From assembly GCF_025854275.1 (NCBI RefSeq), contig NZ_CP107567.1:3534001-3598000 (forward strand): 64,000 bases of DNA, given 5' to 3'. The notes under the pieces are model-generated. The model was not told where the DNA came from, did no database searches, and worked only from the letters and a program-made list of their open reading frames with translations. The position numbers and the translations under genes were made by a program. Shown one piece after another: positions 17,501 to 25,815 of the stretch (positions are counted from its first letter, which is position 1; each line of letters starts with the position of its first letter). Source of the stretch: Streptomyces peucetius (GTDB taxonomy: Bacteria; Actinomycetota; Actinomycetes; Streptomycetales; Streptomycetaceae).

Positions 17501-17681
17501 CGGCCGCGTTCTGGGCGAGCTCGACGACGAGACGGTCGCGGTAGCCGCCGAGGGCGAGGTCCTCCTCGGCGTTCGCGTCCTCCCGGAAGCGGGCGGGGCT
17601 CGCACCCCACGCGTCGAGCACCCCGCGCCGCAGCCGCGCCGTCCCGAACGGGTCGGCCCACTCGGTCGTCCTGACGCTCAC
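14523..17681 (-). CDS. Sacsin/Hsp90-like ATPase-domain protein (large)
   Basis: 1052 residues from GTG 17681 (GGAG upstream; GTG 17720 is an alternative). The first 200 residues carry a GHKL ATPase domain as in sacsin: a helix with ELAQNAADAAARAG (N-box, Mg and ATP binding), NTGAPLDATGVESL and GRFGVGFAAVLAVSD. The remainder is a long, mostly helical and acidic region without catalytic motifs. Actinobacterial genomes carry one such protein, often annotated as an Hsp90-like chaperone; the role is not established. It neighbours the DUF3027 gene on the same strand but is separated by a repeat-filled gap, so independent transcription is likely. Confidence 0.85.
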   Translation of the reverse strand: MSVRTTEWADPFGTARLRRGVLDAWGASPARFREDANAEEDLALGGYRDRLVVELAQNAADAAARAGVPGRLRLTLSENTLAAANTGAPLDATGVESLSTLRASAKREGHEAAVGRFGVGFAAVLAVSDEPAVVGRHGGVRWSLAEARELTAQVAKASPGLGDELRRREGHVPLLRLPMPAEGTAPEGYDTVVVLPLRDGAAVDLVERLLTGIDDALLLTLPGLAEIVVETPGAVRVLKRYEQDPYVRVEDSVHGERRWRVVSHGGAIESALLADRPVEERLRPHWAVTWAVPVDDDGAPVRPLTQPVVHAPTPTDEPLGVPALLIASLPLDTTRRHPARGPLTDFLVERAADAYAELLGAWQPVTTGVIDLVPGPLGKGELDGVLRAAILARLPRVAFLEAASPREGVPLTPLGVGGLSDEDTGLPDRVTTGGLRPVEAEVLEGAGTDTVRVLAEVMPTLLPAGLERRVELRTLGVARVPLTEAIDRLAGLEREPAWWRRLYESLAGVDPDRLTGLPVPLADSRTTIGPRQTLLPLADTPADLTRLGLKVVHPDAAHPLLEKLGALPATPRAVLTTPQVRAAVAASLDEGEVWDEEADTLDAEELADTVLALVREAELDPGDEPWLGALALPDEDGELAPAGELVLPGSPFASVMREGELALCDAELAERWGEQPLAACGVLAGFALVRATDVVLDPDELEPRDGDFAEPDDAGLLDAVDVWCEDVLDRLPDTPVPPVATEIVAVRDLDLVDDDRWPQALALLAQPPLRDALIQNVRVLLPDGTTQTVRPYTAWWLRDHPVLNGRRPAGLRASGADPLLEGLYESADTTGFGDAQVLHALGVRTSVAALLDEPGGAAELLARLADPDRDVTGRQLHALYTALADMDPEQVTLPDELRAVVDGEVRVVDAADAVVADTPDLLPLTAGLALLPVAPTRAADLAELFQVRRLSETVEADVTTEGEEHDVPESVRVLLGRATPASYVEHEELVAGGTELDWRRTPDGVLHAATLEGVAAGLAWAAGQWPRRFEVAALLEDPSRTEELARDRWFDA

Positions 17682-17806
17682 GCTGTGCTCCGCTCTGTTA
17701 CGGCTGTCGCTTACGGCCACGGCCCCCGGGTCGGGCGGCTCGCGCCGGTCCCGAGTGCTGATGCGCCCGAAGGTACCGCGTGCGGGGGTGGGGGTGACGC
17801 GCGGCG

Positions 17807-17985
17807 AGGGGGGTGTCCGCTGCGCGGAGCCGATCCCCTCCCCGCCCCTTCCCGAAACCGGGGCAGGCCCCGGGCCCCGTCACGGGGCTCTGCCCCGGTC
17901 CCTGTACCGGCGCGCGGCGGACTCCGCCCGGGCCCGGTTCGGGAAGGGGCGGGGTGGGGTGGGGTGGGGGAACGGCCCCCGCGCA
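17807..17985. repeat. GC-rich intergenic repeat, copy A
   Basis: The gap 17721-18013 is filled by a G/C-rich element bounded by near-perfect inverted copies of CCCCGCCCCTTCCCGAA and CCGGG (about 17839-17863 and 17932-17957). The inner part folds on itself (GGGCCCCGTCACGGGGCTCT). Related text recurs at 20.7, 25.8, 29.1, 34.9 and 37.7 kb. It may act as a terminator for the DUF3027 gene; no reading frame with coding character is present. Confidence 0.6.
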
Positions 17986-18013
17986 AACGGGGCGCTTACG
18001 TGCCCCCCGAACG

Positions 18014-18955
18014 CTACGAGTGCCCCAGGTCCTCCGACTCACCGTCGGGCTCCGTCGGGACGGAGCCCCCGTCGCGGGGCGGGCGGATGACGAACTCGTC
18101 CGCCGCCATCGAGTCCAGAACCGGCGGCGCCGGCGTCGGCGGCTTCGGCATCACGGCCGCCTCCGAGTGCCCGCCGCAGCCGTACGCCAAGGACACCACG
18201 CGCCCGTCCGCCGGCGAGAACTCGTTCGCGCACACGCCGAAGGCCTGCCGCAGAGAGCCCCCGATGGGGACCAGGAAGCCGCAGGACTCGCAGGACGCCG
18301 GGGCCGCCTGGGCCATGGGCGTCTTCGCGCCGTAGGACTCGTCCCAGCGGTCGGCCGCCGTGTGCAGCCCGTACCGGGACAGCACGCGCGCCCGGCGCAT
18401 GCCCAGTTCCTCGGCGAGCGCCGCGATCTGGCCGCGCCCGTTGTTCGTCGTGGCCTCGATCGCCGGCCTGCGGTCCGTGAGCTCCGCGTCCTCCGCCTCG
18501 ACCCGCTCGACCAGGTCGTGCGACGGCGGGTGCTCGGCGAGGACCGAGTTCGGCGGCGGCTCGTCCTCGCCGCTGTAGCCGGGCTCCAGCCGCAGGTCCT
18601 CGGCGTCGGTCGGCAGCAGGTCGCCGGGCCCCATGTCACCGGGCCGCAGCCGCTCGCTCCACGGCACCCACTCGGGAGCCAGCAGGGCGTCGGGGCCGGG
18701 CAGCAGGACGGTTTCGTCAAGCGTGACGACCTTCGCGCGGGAGGCGCGGGTGACGGTCACGGCCCAGCGCCAGCCGCGGTAGCCGGGCTCCTGGCACTCG
18801 AAGAAGTGCGTGACGACCCGGTCTCCCTCGGAGACGAGCGACACATGCTCTCCGACCACCCCGGGCGCGGCGGCCTCCTCCGCGGCATGCCGGGCGAGGT
18901 CTACCGCCTCGGCGCACAGGCGGTCGGGGGTACGGCTTCGCGTCGCAGCACTCAC
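18014..18955 (-). CDS. DUF3027-domain protein
   Basis: 313 residues, GTG at 18955 after GAGAAGCGAG. The conserved actinobacterial DUF3027 pattern is seen: DRLCAEAVDLARHAAEEAA at the start, HFFECQEPGYRGWRWAVTVTRA, and a central acidic region. Residues 225-275 hold a probable zinc site (CESCGFLVPIGGSLRQAFGV, then C..., then GCGGHSE). The tail is Pro-rich and polar. The family has no known biochemical role; high conservation in Streptomyces suggests a housekeeping or developmental function. The gene is divergent from an MFS transporter across 390 bp. Confidence 0.85.
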   Translation of the reverse strand: MSAATRSRTPDRLCAEAVDLARHAAEEAAAPGVVGEHVSLVSEGDRVVTHFFECQEPGYRGWRWAVTVTRASRAKVVTLDETVLLPGPDALLAPEWVPWSERLRPGDMGPGDLLPTDAEDLRLEPGYSGEDEPPPNSVLAEHPPSHDLVERVEAEDAELTDRRPAIEATTNNGRGQIAALAEELGMRRARVLSRYGLHTAADRWDESYGAKTPMAQAAPASCESCGFLVPIGGSLRQAFGVCANEFSPADGRVVSLAYGCGGHSEAAVMPKPPTPAPPVLDSMAADEFVIRPPRDGGSVPTEPDGESEDLGHS

Positions 18956-19345
18956 TAGTCTCGCTTCTCTCCTACGCCGTCTCACGGATGCGCTCGGCCG
19001 ATGAAGAGGTACGGGGCAGGGCGGCGAACGGAGCGGACCAGGGGGCCGCATCGACGTCCACACGCCCGGACCGTCCAGATCCCGGGCACACCTAACGTCA
19101 TCCATTCTGCGGGATGCCGAAGAGGCGCGCGGCCGAGAACAACCGCCGGTGGCGCGCTACGCACGCTACCCCTTCCTACGCCCGCCGCCCACCTGCCCGT
19201 CCCAACACGGGACGAACCGACAGCGACGGAGCGGCGGCACAACCGGTCCGCACGGGCCCGCGCACACGCGGCAAGAAGGAAACACGCCGCACGGCGGGCC
19301 GGCGATCACGGTTCGGGACGGCAGGGCTTGGGGCACTATGACGGG
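18956..19345. other. Divergent intergenic region, no gene supported
   Basis: 390 bp between the DUF3027 gene (-) and the MFS gene (+). Short open frames cross it but none has a convincing ribosome-binding site or family resemblance; one at 19114-19341 (+) is basic and Arg-rich and looks like chance. It presumably holds both promoters, but no -10/-35 pair stands out. Confidence 0.5.
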
Positions 19346-20698
19346 GTGGCAGCCGCAAGGTCGTCCCGCTCCGACGGCCCGGTCCGCAAGGCGGGCCGGA
19401 CGGTCGGCCGCGCCCTGCACCTACCGTTCACGGGCACCGCGCGCGGCATCCGCAGGGCGACCCACGCGCACGGCGCGGGCGAATCCGGTCTCGGGAAACT
19501 CATCGAACTGCACGCCGTGAACGGCGCGGGCGACGTCATGATCACCGTGGCGCTGGCGTCCACGGTGTTCTTCTCCGTACCGACCGACGAGGCCCGTGGC
19601 CGCGTCGCCCTCTACCTGGCCATCACCATGGCGCCCTTCACCCTGCTCGCTCCGGTGATCGGCCCCCTTCTCGACCGCCTCCCGCACGGCCGTCGCGCGG
19701 CCATGGCAGGCGCGATGCTGGCCCGCGTGCTGCTGGCGGTCCTGCTGTCGCGCGCCGTCGTGTCGGGCAGCCTGGAGCTCTATCCGGAGGCACTGGCGGT
19801 GCTGGTGTCCTCCAAGGCGTACGGGGTGGTGCGCAGCGCCGTCGTGCCACGGCTGCTGCCACCGAAGTTCTCCCTGGTGAAGGCGAACTCCCGGGTGACC
19901 CTGGCGGGCCTGCTGGCCACCGGTATCGCGGCGCCGATCGGAATCGGGCTGCAGCAGATCGGGCCGCAGTGGCCTCTGTACGGAGCCGCCGTGCTGTTCG
20001 CTCTCGGTTCGTACTGGGCCTTCACGATGCCGCACAAGGTCGACTCGGCGAAGGGCGAGACGCCGGTGCAGGTGATCGCGCACGGCGAGAAGAAGCCGTC
20101 CCTGCGTACGGTCGGCCCTTCGGTGCTGTACGGCCTCCAGGCGAATGCGGCGCACCGCGCGCTGTCCGGGTTCCTGATCTTCTTCCTGGCGTTCCTGCTG
20201 CGCGAACATCCGCTCTCCGGTCAGTCCGCCGCGGTCTCCCTGGCCATGGTGGGCGTCGCGGCGGGCACGGGCAACGCGCTGGGCACGGCGATCGGCGCAT
20301 GGCTGAAGGCCCGTGCCCCTGAGGCGATCATCGTCACGATGCTGACGCTGGTCCTTGGGGCGGCCGTCACGGCGGCGGTCTTCTTCGGCACTGGCATGGT
20401 GGCGGTGCTCGGCGCGATGGCCGGGCTGTCGCAGGCGTTGTCGAAGCTCTCCCTGGACGCGGTGATCCAGCGTGACGTCCCGGAACAGGTCCGGACGTCG
20501 ACGTTCGCACGGTCGGAGACGCTGCTGCAGATGGCGTGGGTGGTGGGCGGCGCGATCGGCATCGTGCTGCCGCTGAACGGCGTGCTGGGCATGAGCGTGG
20601 CGGCGTGCATCGTCGCGACGGGGGCGGTGGCGTCGTGCCGCGGCCTCCTGACCGCGGCGCGGCACCGGCCGGGGACGCCGAGGGCGCGGGTGGCGTAG
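19346..20698 (+). CDS. MFS transporter
   Basis: 450 residues from GTG 19346. About twelve hydrophobic segments are visible after a basic 50-residue N-terminus; the first begins at NGAGDVMITVALASTVFF. The loop DRLPHGRRAAMAGAML matches the MFS signature between helices 2 and 3. The family is mostly drug or metabolite efflux; no substrate can be assigned. It precedes the menaquinone gene group in the same direction but is separated from it by a 440-bp repeat-filled gap, so a common transcript is unlikely. Confidence 0.85.
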   Translation: MAAARSSRSDGPVRKAGRTVGRALHLPFTGTARGIRRATHAHGAGESGLGKLIELHAVNGAGDVMITVALASTVFFSVPTDEARGRVALYLAITMAPFTLLAPVIGPLLDRLPHGRRAAMAGAMLARVLLAVLLSRAVVSGSLELYPEALAVLVSSKAYGVVRSAVVPRLLPPKFSLVKANSRVTLAGLLATGIAAPIGIGLQQIGPQWPLYGAAVLFALGSYWAFTMPHKVDSAKGETPVQVIAHGEKKPSLRTVGPSVLYGLQANAAHRALSGFLIFFLAFLLREHPLSGQSAAVSLAMVGVAAGTGNALGTAIGAWLKARAPEAIIVTMLTLVLGAAVTAAVFFGTGMVAVLGAMAGLSQALSKLSLDAVIQRDVPEQVRTSTFARSETLLQMAWVVGGAIGIVLPLNGVLGMSVAACIVATGAVASCRGLLTAARHRPGTPRARVA

Positions 20699-21090
20699 GC
20701 GGGGGTGGGTGCGTTTGGCGCCTGCGGCGGGCTTGCCCCCACCCCGCCCCTTCCCGCTGCACCGATGTGCGGCTCCGCCGCGCGGCGGGGCAAGCCCCGG
20801 ACCCCGGTACCGCGCTCCGCGCGGTGGCCTCAAACGCCGGCCGGGCTCGATGTACCGCTGCGCCGCACACCAACCGGCGGCGGCAACTCCAGCCCCGCCG
20901 ACGATTGAGGCGCCGGGCTCGGGACCCCGACAAGACCGGCCAGCTCCCCCGCCGGCGATTGAGGCGCCGGGCTCGGGACGGAGCCCCGACAAGACCGGCC
21001 AGCACCAGCCCCGCCGGCGATTGAGGCGCGGGGGTCCGGGGGCGGAGCCACCGGGTGCGGGGAGGGGCGGGGAGGGGAAATGGCCGCCGC
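20699..21090. repeat. GC-rich intergenic repeat, copy B, with three tandem sub-repeats
   Basis: The first half (20735-20850) is nearly identical to 29120-29235: both contain CCCCGCCCCTTCCCGCTGCA, GATGTGCGGCTCCGCCGCG, GGGGCAAGCCCC and TACCGCGCT before a GCGGTGGCCTCAA segment. The second half has three tandem copies of a unit with CGATTGAGGCGCCGGGCTCG and GACAAGACCGGCCAGC (about 20895, 20945 and 21010). No gene is supported. The element lies between the MFS gene and the DUF2771 gene. Confidence 0.75.
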
Positions 21091-21141
21091 GCCGCGTACC
21101 CCCGCGCGGCTGGGCGAAGCGCGCCCGATAGCCTTCGGCTC

Positions 21142-21621
21142 ATGACCGTTGCGTTCTTCTCGGGCAAGCGCCGTCGGGCCGCTGCCGCTCTCGGTGCCGT
21201 CTCCGCCGGGCTCCTCGTCCTTTCCGCCTGCGGCGACAAGCCGACGCCGCTCGTCACGGTGACGATCGGTTCGGACTCCGTCCACGCGGAGGCCGCCTGC
21301 TACAACGACGGTGAGGCGATCAAGGAGTCCGAGATCCAGGACTGCCTGACCAAGAAGCCGACGGAGACCATCGAGGTCGCCATGGACGACAAGGTCCGCA
21401 TGGGTGTCGACCCGGAGATCGCGGACAACGGCTGGACCCTGCTGTTCGGCGCGCAGCCCGTGGAGCAGGAGCCGTTCAAGAAGACGTACCGGACCATCCC
21501 GGGCAACGCCTTCTTCTCCTCGATGACCGGCGAGCCGACCACGAAGACGGCTGTCAGCGTCATGGAGACCAAGGGCAAGAGGGTCGTCGGCATCTGGAAC
21601 TTCCAGTTCGTGAAGGAGTAG
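21142..21621 (+). CDS. DUF2771-family lipoprotein
   Basis: 159 residues from ATG 21142. The N-terminus (basic KRRRAAAA, hydrophobic core, LVLSAC) is a lipoprotein signal with lipidated Cys near residue 30. The rest fits DUF2771: VTVTIGSDSVHAEAACYNDG, IEVAMDDKVRMGVDPEIADNG and a C-terminal VVGIWNFQFVKE, an immunoglobulin-like secreted domain. It sits ten bases before mqnB and is co-directional; the same order occurs in other Streptomyces. Role unknown. Confidence 0.85.
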   Translation: MTVAFFSGKRRRAAAALGAVSAGLLVLSACGDKPTPLVTVTIGSDSVHAEAACYNDGEAIKESEIQDCLTKKPTETIEVAMDDKVRMGVDPEIADNGWTLLFGAQPVEQEPFKKTYRTIPGNAFFSSMTGEPTTKTAVSVMETKGKRVVGIWNFQFVKE

Positions 21622-21631
21622 GACCGACGCC

Positions 21632-22327
21632 GTGCGCGTGCTTGTCGTGACCGCGGTGGCGGCCGAGGCGGCCGCCGTCACGGGCGCGGGCGCCGACACG
21701 GCGCCGGGCCCGGTTCTCCCCGGCGGGTACGCGCTGACCCGCACCCCCGCGTACGACGTGCTCGTCGGCGGTGTCGGCCCCGCGGCCGCCGCGGCGGCGA
21801 CAGCGACGGCCCTCGCCGTGGCCGACGCGGCCGGGGAGCCGTACGGCCTTGTGGTCTCCGCGGGCATCGGCGGCGGGTTCCCGCCGCACGCGCCCGTCGG
21901 GTCCGTCGTCGTCTCCGACTCCGTCGTCGCCGCCGACCTCGGCGCCGAGACCCCCGACGGCTATCTGCCCGTCGACGCGCTCGGCTTCGGCCGTACGGTG
22001 CACCCGTCGCCCGCCGGGTTGTCGGCGCTTCTCGCCGAGGCCCTGGGCGCCGTCCACGCGCCGGTGCTGACCGTGTCGACCGTCACCGGCTCCGCCGCGC
22101 GAGCCGCCGAGCTCACGGCCCGGCATCCGCGGGCCGCCGCGGAGGCCATGGAGGGCTTCGGTGTCGCGGAGGCCGCCGCCGCGCACGGCCTGCCCGTCGT
22201 CGAGATCCGCGCGGTCTCCAACGCCGTCGGTCCCCGGGACCGTGCCGCCTGGCGCATCGGTGACGCGATGGCCGCGCTGCGGCAGGCGTTCCACCAGCTC
22301 GTCCCCGTACTCCAGGAGCAACCGTGA
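21632..22327 (+). CDS. mqnB: Futalosine hydrolase
   Basis: 231 residues from GTG 21632. It is a nucleoside-phosphorylase-fold protein: MRVLVVTAVAAEAAAV start, GGVGPAAAAAATA, VVSAGIGGGF (substrate pocket), and AEAMEGFGVAEAAAAHGLPVVEIRAVSNAVG with the conserved MEG that contacts ribose and the Arg/Asn pair. It splits futalosine into hypoxanthine and dehypoxanthine futalosine, the second step of the futalosine route to menaquinone. The identity is supported by the mqnD gene that overlaps its end by 4 bp (GTGA). Confidence 0.92.
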   Translation: MRVLVVTAVAAEAAAVTGAGADTAPGPVLPGGYALTRTPAYDVLVGGVGPAAAAAATATALAVADAAGEPYGLVVSAGIGGGFPPHAPVGSVVVSDSVVAADLGAETPDGYLPVDALGFGRTVHPSPAGLSALLAEALGAVHAPVLTVSTVTGSAARAAELTARHPRAAAEAMEGFGVAEAAAAHGLPVVEIRAVSNAVGPRDRAAWRIGDAMAALRQAFHQLVPVLQEQP

Positions 22328-23163
22328 CGCTGCGGATCGCGTACTCGCCCTGCCCGAACGACACCTTCGTCTTCGACGCCTGGGCCCACGGCCGGGTCCC
22401 CTGCGCGCCCGCCCTCGACGTGACGTTCGCGGACATCGACATCACGAACGGCATGGCGGAGCGCGGTGAGTACGACGTGCTGAAGGTGTCGTACGCGGTG
22501 CTTCCGTGGGTGCTGGACGAGTACGCGCTGCTGCCCTGCGGCGGCGCGCTGGGCCGCGGCTGCGGCCCCCTCGTGCTCACCCGGGAGGTCGGAACGGACC
22601 TGGCGGGGAAGACCGTCGCGGTGCCGAGCGAGCGGTCGACCGCGTATCTGCTGTTCCGGCTGTGGACGGCGGACGTGGTCCCCGGGGGCGTCGGCAAGGT
22701 CGTCGTGATGCCGTTCCACGAAATCATGCCGGCCGTGCGCGACGGCAAGGTCGACGCCGGGCTCGTCATCCACGAGGCCCGTTTCACCTATCAGGACTAC
22801 GGGTTGCACTGTCTCGCCGACATGGGCGAGCACTGGGAGTCGGTCACCGGGCTGCCGATCCCGCTCGGCGCGATCATCGCCAAGCGGTCGCTGGGCGATG
22901 AGACGCTGCGGCTGCTCGCCGAGTCCGCGCGCACGTCCGTCCGGATGGCGTGGGAGGACCCGGAGGTCTCCCGCCCCTATGTGCTCGAACACGCACAGGA
23001 GATGGACCCGGCGGTCGCCGACCAGCACATCGGGCTGTACGTCAACGAGTTCACGTCCGACCTGGGCCCCGACGGCTACGCGGCCGTGCGCGGACTGCTG
23101 ACGCGCGCCGCGGCCGAGGGGCTCATACCGCCCCTCGGCCGGGATGCGCTGTCGTTCGTGTGA
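22324..23163 (+). CDS. mqnD: 1,4-dihydroxy-6-naphthoate synthase
   Basis: 279 residues, GTG at 22324 inside the GTGA overlap with mqnB. The fold is that of periplasmic-binding proteins, with LRIAYSPCPNDTFVFDAWAH at the start (family signature SPCPNDTF), then DITNGMAERGEYDVLKVSY, ALGRGCGPLVL and IHEARFTYQDYGL. It converts cyclic dehypoxanthine futalosine to 1,4-dihydroxy-6-naphthoate, the last dedicated step before prenylation in the futalosine pathway. The cell therefore makes menaquinone by this route rather than by chorismate-MenF. The remaining mqn genes lie elsewhere. Confidence 0.95.
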   Translation: MTLRIAYSPCPNDTFVFDAWAHGRVPCAPALDVTFADIDITNGMAERGEYDVLKVSYAVLPWVLDEYALLPCGGALGRGCGPLVLTREVGTDLAGKTVAVPSERSTAYLLFRLWTADVVPGGVGKVVVMPFHEIMPAVRDGKVDAGLVIHEARFTYQDYGLHCLADMGEHWESVTGLPIPLGAIIAKRSLGDETLRLLAESARTSVRMAWEDPEVSRPYVLEHAQEMDPAVADQHIGLYVNEFTSDLGPDGYAAVRGLLTRAAAEGLIPPLGRDALSFV

Positions 23164-23199
23164 GCGTGAGCGGGTGAGTTGTGAGCGGGCGACTGCCGG

Positions 23200-23583
23200 C
23201 TACACGTCCAGTTGGTCGGCCACCGCGCGCAGCAGGCCCGCGATCTTCGCGCCGTGCGCCTTGTCGGGGTAGCGGCCGCGCTCCAGCATCGGCGTGATGT
23301 TCTCCAGCAGGGTCGTGAGGTCCTGCACGATGGACGCCAACTCGTCCGGCTTGCGCCGCTGCGCGGCCGCCACGGACGGCGCCGGGTCGAGCAGGGTCAC
23401 AGTGAGCGCCTGGTCGCCGCGCTGGCCGGCCACCACGCCGAACTCGACGCGCTGGCCCGGCTTCAGGGCCTCGACTCCGGACGGGAGCACGGAGGAGTGC
23501 ACGAAGACGTCGCCGCCGTCGTCACGGGAGAGAAAGCCGAAGCCCTTCTCGCTGTTGAACCACTTGACCTTGCCGGTAGGCAC
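23200..23583 (-). CDS. Cold-shock domain protein with C-terminal extension
   Basis: 127 residues, GTG at 23583 behind AGGACGAGGA. Residues 1-65 are a cold-shock domain with both RNA-binding motifs (GKVKWFNSEKGFGFL and DVFVHSSVL). The tail of about 60 residues (VQDLTTLLENITPMLERGRY ... IAGLLRAVADQLDV) is helical and not part of classic 67-residue CspA proteins; such longer forms are common in actinobacteria. It probably binds single-stranded RNA. Convergent with mqnD across 36 bp. Confidence 0.92.
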   Translation of the reverse strand: MPTGKVKWFNSEKGFGFLSRDDGGDVFVHSSVLPSGVEALKPGQRVEFGVVAGQRGDQALTVTLLDPAPSVAAAQRRKPDELASIVQDLTTLLENITPMLERGRYPDKAHGAKIAGLLRAVADQLDV

Positions 23584-23765
23584 GTCTGTCCTCGTCCTCG
23601 TACTCGTTGGGCGCTGGGGCACCGCAAGTCGGTCCGCCGAAAAAACGGCTCTTGATAGCACTACAGCGGGTCGCCTGACCCGCCACCCCCAAGGCTAATG
23701 GTCCAGAGGCTGGTGACAAGACGTCCCCGATCGGTTCCTGTGCGCAAGGGAACTACCCTGGCCGA

Positions 23766-24026
23766 ATGACAGCTACTCCTCCTGCCGCCGCTCCTGCCCC
23801 GGGTGACGGGCTGGTGCGCGCCGGTGCGATCGTCTTCATCATCGGCGCGGTGGCCACGCTGGTGACGGTGGCGCCTCTGTTCCTGGGCACCGAGCCCTTC
23901 CCGACCGTCGCGTACGCGGTGAGCATGCTGATGGGCGTCGGGTTCCTCGTCGCCGCGGCCGGGGTGCTGCGGTCGATCGCCGCGCAGCGGCGTCAGGCCG
24001 GATCCAGCCGGTCGTCGGCGCTGTAG
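23766..24026 (+). CDS. Small two-helix membrane protein
   Basis: 86 residues from ATG 23766. A Pro/Ala-rich N-terminus leads into two clear membrane segments, VRAGAIVFIIGAVATLVTV (about 17-35) and VAYAVSMLMGVGFLVAAAGVL (about 48-68), and a basic tail. No family is recognised with certainty. Its last 34 bp overlap the 3' end of the convergent HAD gene, so the two transcripts are antisense at their ends. Confidence 0.7.
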   Translation: MTATPPAAAPAPGDGLVRAGAIVFIIGAVATLVTVAPLFLGTEPFPTVAYAVSMLMGVGFLVAAAGVLRSIAAQRRQAGSSRSSAL

Positions 24027-24715
24027 GGACGCCCACTGCCGGAACCGGCACTGAAGGAACCGGCACTGAAGGAACGCAGCCACGCCGGGAACGCGGTCAG
24101 GTCCTCCAGGACCACGTCCGCTCCCGCCGCACGCAACTCGTCCGCGTCGCACGGCCCGGTCGGCACCGCCACCGAGAGCGCGCCGGCGAGGCGGGCACCC
24201 CGTACGTCGCCGGTGTGGTCGCCCACGTACACGCTCGCGCCGTGCTCGCGCAGCGCCTCCGCCTTGGCCTCCGCCCACAGCCAGCCGATCGTCGCGTCCG
24301 GTTCGATGCCGAGGTGCGCCAGGTGGAGCTCGGCGTTCGGCTCGTGCTTGGCGGTGACGACGATCGCGCGTCCGCCGAGCCCCTGGACGGAGGCCACGGC
24401 CTCGTGGGCACCGGACATCGCGGGCGTCGGCCCGATCGCGTGCACCGGATACATCTCGCGGTACCGGTCGGCCATCTCCCGGATCCGCTCGTCGGGGAAC
24501 CAGTGGGCCAACTCCTGCTCCAGCGGCGGCCCGAGACGCGTGACGGCCAGGTCCGCGTCGATCCGTACACCCGTCTCCGCCGACAGGGCGCGGTAGGCGG
24601 CGTGGATACCGGGCCGTGAGTCGATGAGCGTCATGTCGAGGTCGAACCCGACGGTGAGCCCGGCGGGTCCGGGGGCGGGCGGGCGCGGGGCGGAGTGAGG
24701 AGCCATGGGGCTCAT
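23993..24715 (-). CDS. HAD-superfamily phosphatase
   Basis: 240 residues from ATG 24715 (ATG 24706 possible). HAD motif I is FDLDMTLIDSR with the nucleophilic Asp and the second Asp two residues on; motif II is IVVTAKHE; the Lys of motif III lies in EAKAEALREHG; motif IV is VYVGDHTGDVRGAR. The helical cap between motifs I and II is of the phosphoglycolate-phosphatase (Gph) type. The C-terminus has SFSAGSFSAGSGSG, encoded by a short 15-bp tandem repeat (24041-24070). Substrate unknown; likely a small phosphate ester. Confidence 0.9.
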   Translation of the reverse strand: MSPMAPHSAPRPPAPGPAGLTVGFDLDMTLIDSRPGIHAAYRALSAETGVRIDADLAVTRLGPPLEQELAHWFPDERIREMADRYREMYPVHAIGPTPAMSGAHEAVASVQGLGGRAIVVTAKHEPNAELHLAHLGIEPDATIGWLWAEAKAEALREHGASVYVGDHTGDVRGARLAGALSVAVPTGPCDADELRAAGADVVLEDLTAFPAWLRSFSAGSFSAGSGSGRPYSADDRLDPA

Positions 24716-24754
24716 TGTGCCCACCCGTGAGCACACATTTTCGGACGCATAGAC

Positions 24755-24773
24755 TTAGCCAAGCCTTACCAAC
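24755..24773. promoter_or_regulatory. Possible iron box (DmdR/IdeR operator)
   Basis: TTAGCCAAGCCTTACCAAC. Its complement aligns with the DtxR/DmdR consensus TTAGGTTAGGCTAACCTAA at 13 of 19 positions, best in the TAAGGCTT core. It lies 32 bp before the first permease gene of an iron-siderophore importer, where iron-dependent repression is expected. The match is imperfect. Confidence 0.5.
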
Positions 24774-24804
24774 CTTGCCGGTCCCCTGCCTCCGATTGGT
24801 GCCC

Positions 24805-25815
24805 ATGTCAGCCAGACGCGCGCTCGCGGCCCGCCGCATCGGGTGGACGGCCGCCGCCGTCGCGGCCCTGGTGTTCGCGGTGCTGCTCAGCCTCGCGGTC
24901 GGGGCACGCTCGGTCGCCCCGTCCGCCGTCCTCGACGCCGTACTGAACGGCGGGCACAGCGCCGACGCCGAAGTCGTACGCGAACTACGCGTGCCGCGGA
25001 CCCTGATCGGCCTGATGGTCGGCGCGGCGCTGGCGATCGCGGGCACCGCCCTGCAGGGCATCACCCGCAACCCGATCGCCGACCCCGGCATCCTCGGCAT
25101 CAGCCAGGGCGCCTCGGTGGGTGTGGTGCTGGCCATCGCCTTCGCGGGGGTGCACACACTGACCGGGTACGTCTGGTTCGCCTTCGCCGGCGCGGCGATC
25201 GCCTCGGTCGCCGTCTACGCGATCGCGGCACGCGGCCGCGGCGGCGCGACGCCCGTCAAGCTGGCGCTCGGCGGTGCGGCGATCAACGCGCTGCTGGTGT
25301 CCGTGACGATGGGCGTGCTGACGACGAAGGCGGCCGCGCTCGACGAGTTCCGCTTCTGGCAGGTCGGCTCGGTCGCCGGGCGCGATGCCGAGGTGGTGGG
25401 CCAGATCTGGCCGTTCCTGCTGGTGGGCACCGTGCTGGTGGTGGCGGTGGCCCGCGGCCTGGACGCGCTGGCCCTCGGCGAGGACGTCGCGAAGGGCCTC
25501 GGGCAGAACGTCGCGGCGGTACGGATCGTGGGCGGCGTCGGCGCGACGGTGCTCACGGGCGCCGGCGTGGCGGCCGCCGGGCCGATCGCGTTCATCGGCC
25601 TGGCCGTCCCGCACATCGCCCGCGCGATCGTAGGCAGCGACCACCGGTGGGTGCTGCCGATGGCGGCGCTCGTCGGCCCGGTGATGCTGCTGGTGTCCGA
25701 CGTGATCGGCCGGATCGTCTTCCCGCCGAGCGAGGTGCCCGCGGGCGTGATGACGGCGCTGATCGGGGTGCCGTTCCTGGTGACGCTGGTACGCCGCAAG
25801 GCGGTGCCGGCGTGA
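24805..25815 (+). CDS. Iron-siderophore ABC transporter permease (FecCD family), subunit 1
   Basis: 336 residues from ATG 24805. Nine to ten membrane segments are visible. The FecCD family signature is complete: RVPRTLIGLMVGAALAIAGT, LQGITRNPIADPGILGISQG, and TGAGVAAAGPIAFIGLAVPHIAR (cytoplasmic helix contacting the ATPase). It moves ferric siderophore across the membrane together with the second permease, the ATPase at 27247 and the binding lipoprotein at 28117. The downstream permease is 360 bp away because an intergenic repeat has entered the operon. Regulation by iron is suggested by the box at 24755. Confidence 0.92.
   Translation: MSARRALAARRIGWTAAAVAALVFAVLLSLAVGARSVAPSAVLDAVLNGGHSADAEVVRELRVPRTLIGLMVGAALAIAGTALQGITRNPIADPGILGISQGASVGVVLAIAFAGVHTLTGYVWFAFAGAAIASVAVYAIAARGRGGATPVKLALGGAAINALLVSVTMGVLTTKAAALDEFRFWQVGSVAGRDAEVVGQIWPFLLVGTVLVVAVARGLDALALGEDVAKGLGQNVAAVRIVGGVGATVLTGAGVAAAGPIAFIGLAVPHIARAIVGSDHRWVLPMAALVGPVMLLVSDVIGRIVFPPSEVPAGVMTALIGVPFLVTLVRRKAVPA

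Noticed and set aside
19114..19341. Small basic frame (MPKRRAAENN...) in the DUF3027/MFS gap
   Set aside because: No good ribosome-binding site, no family likeness, Arg/Thr-rich composition typical of chance frames.
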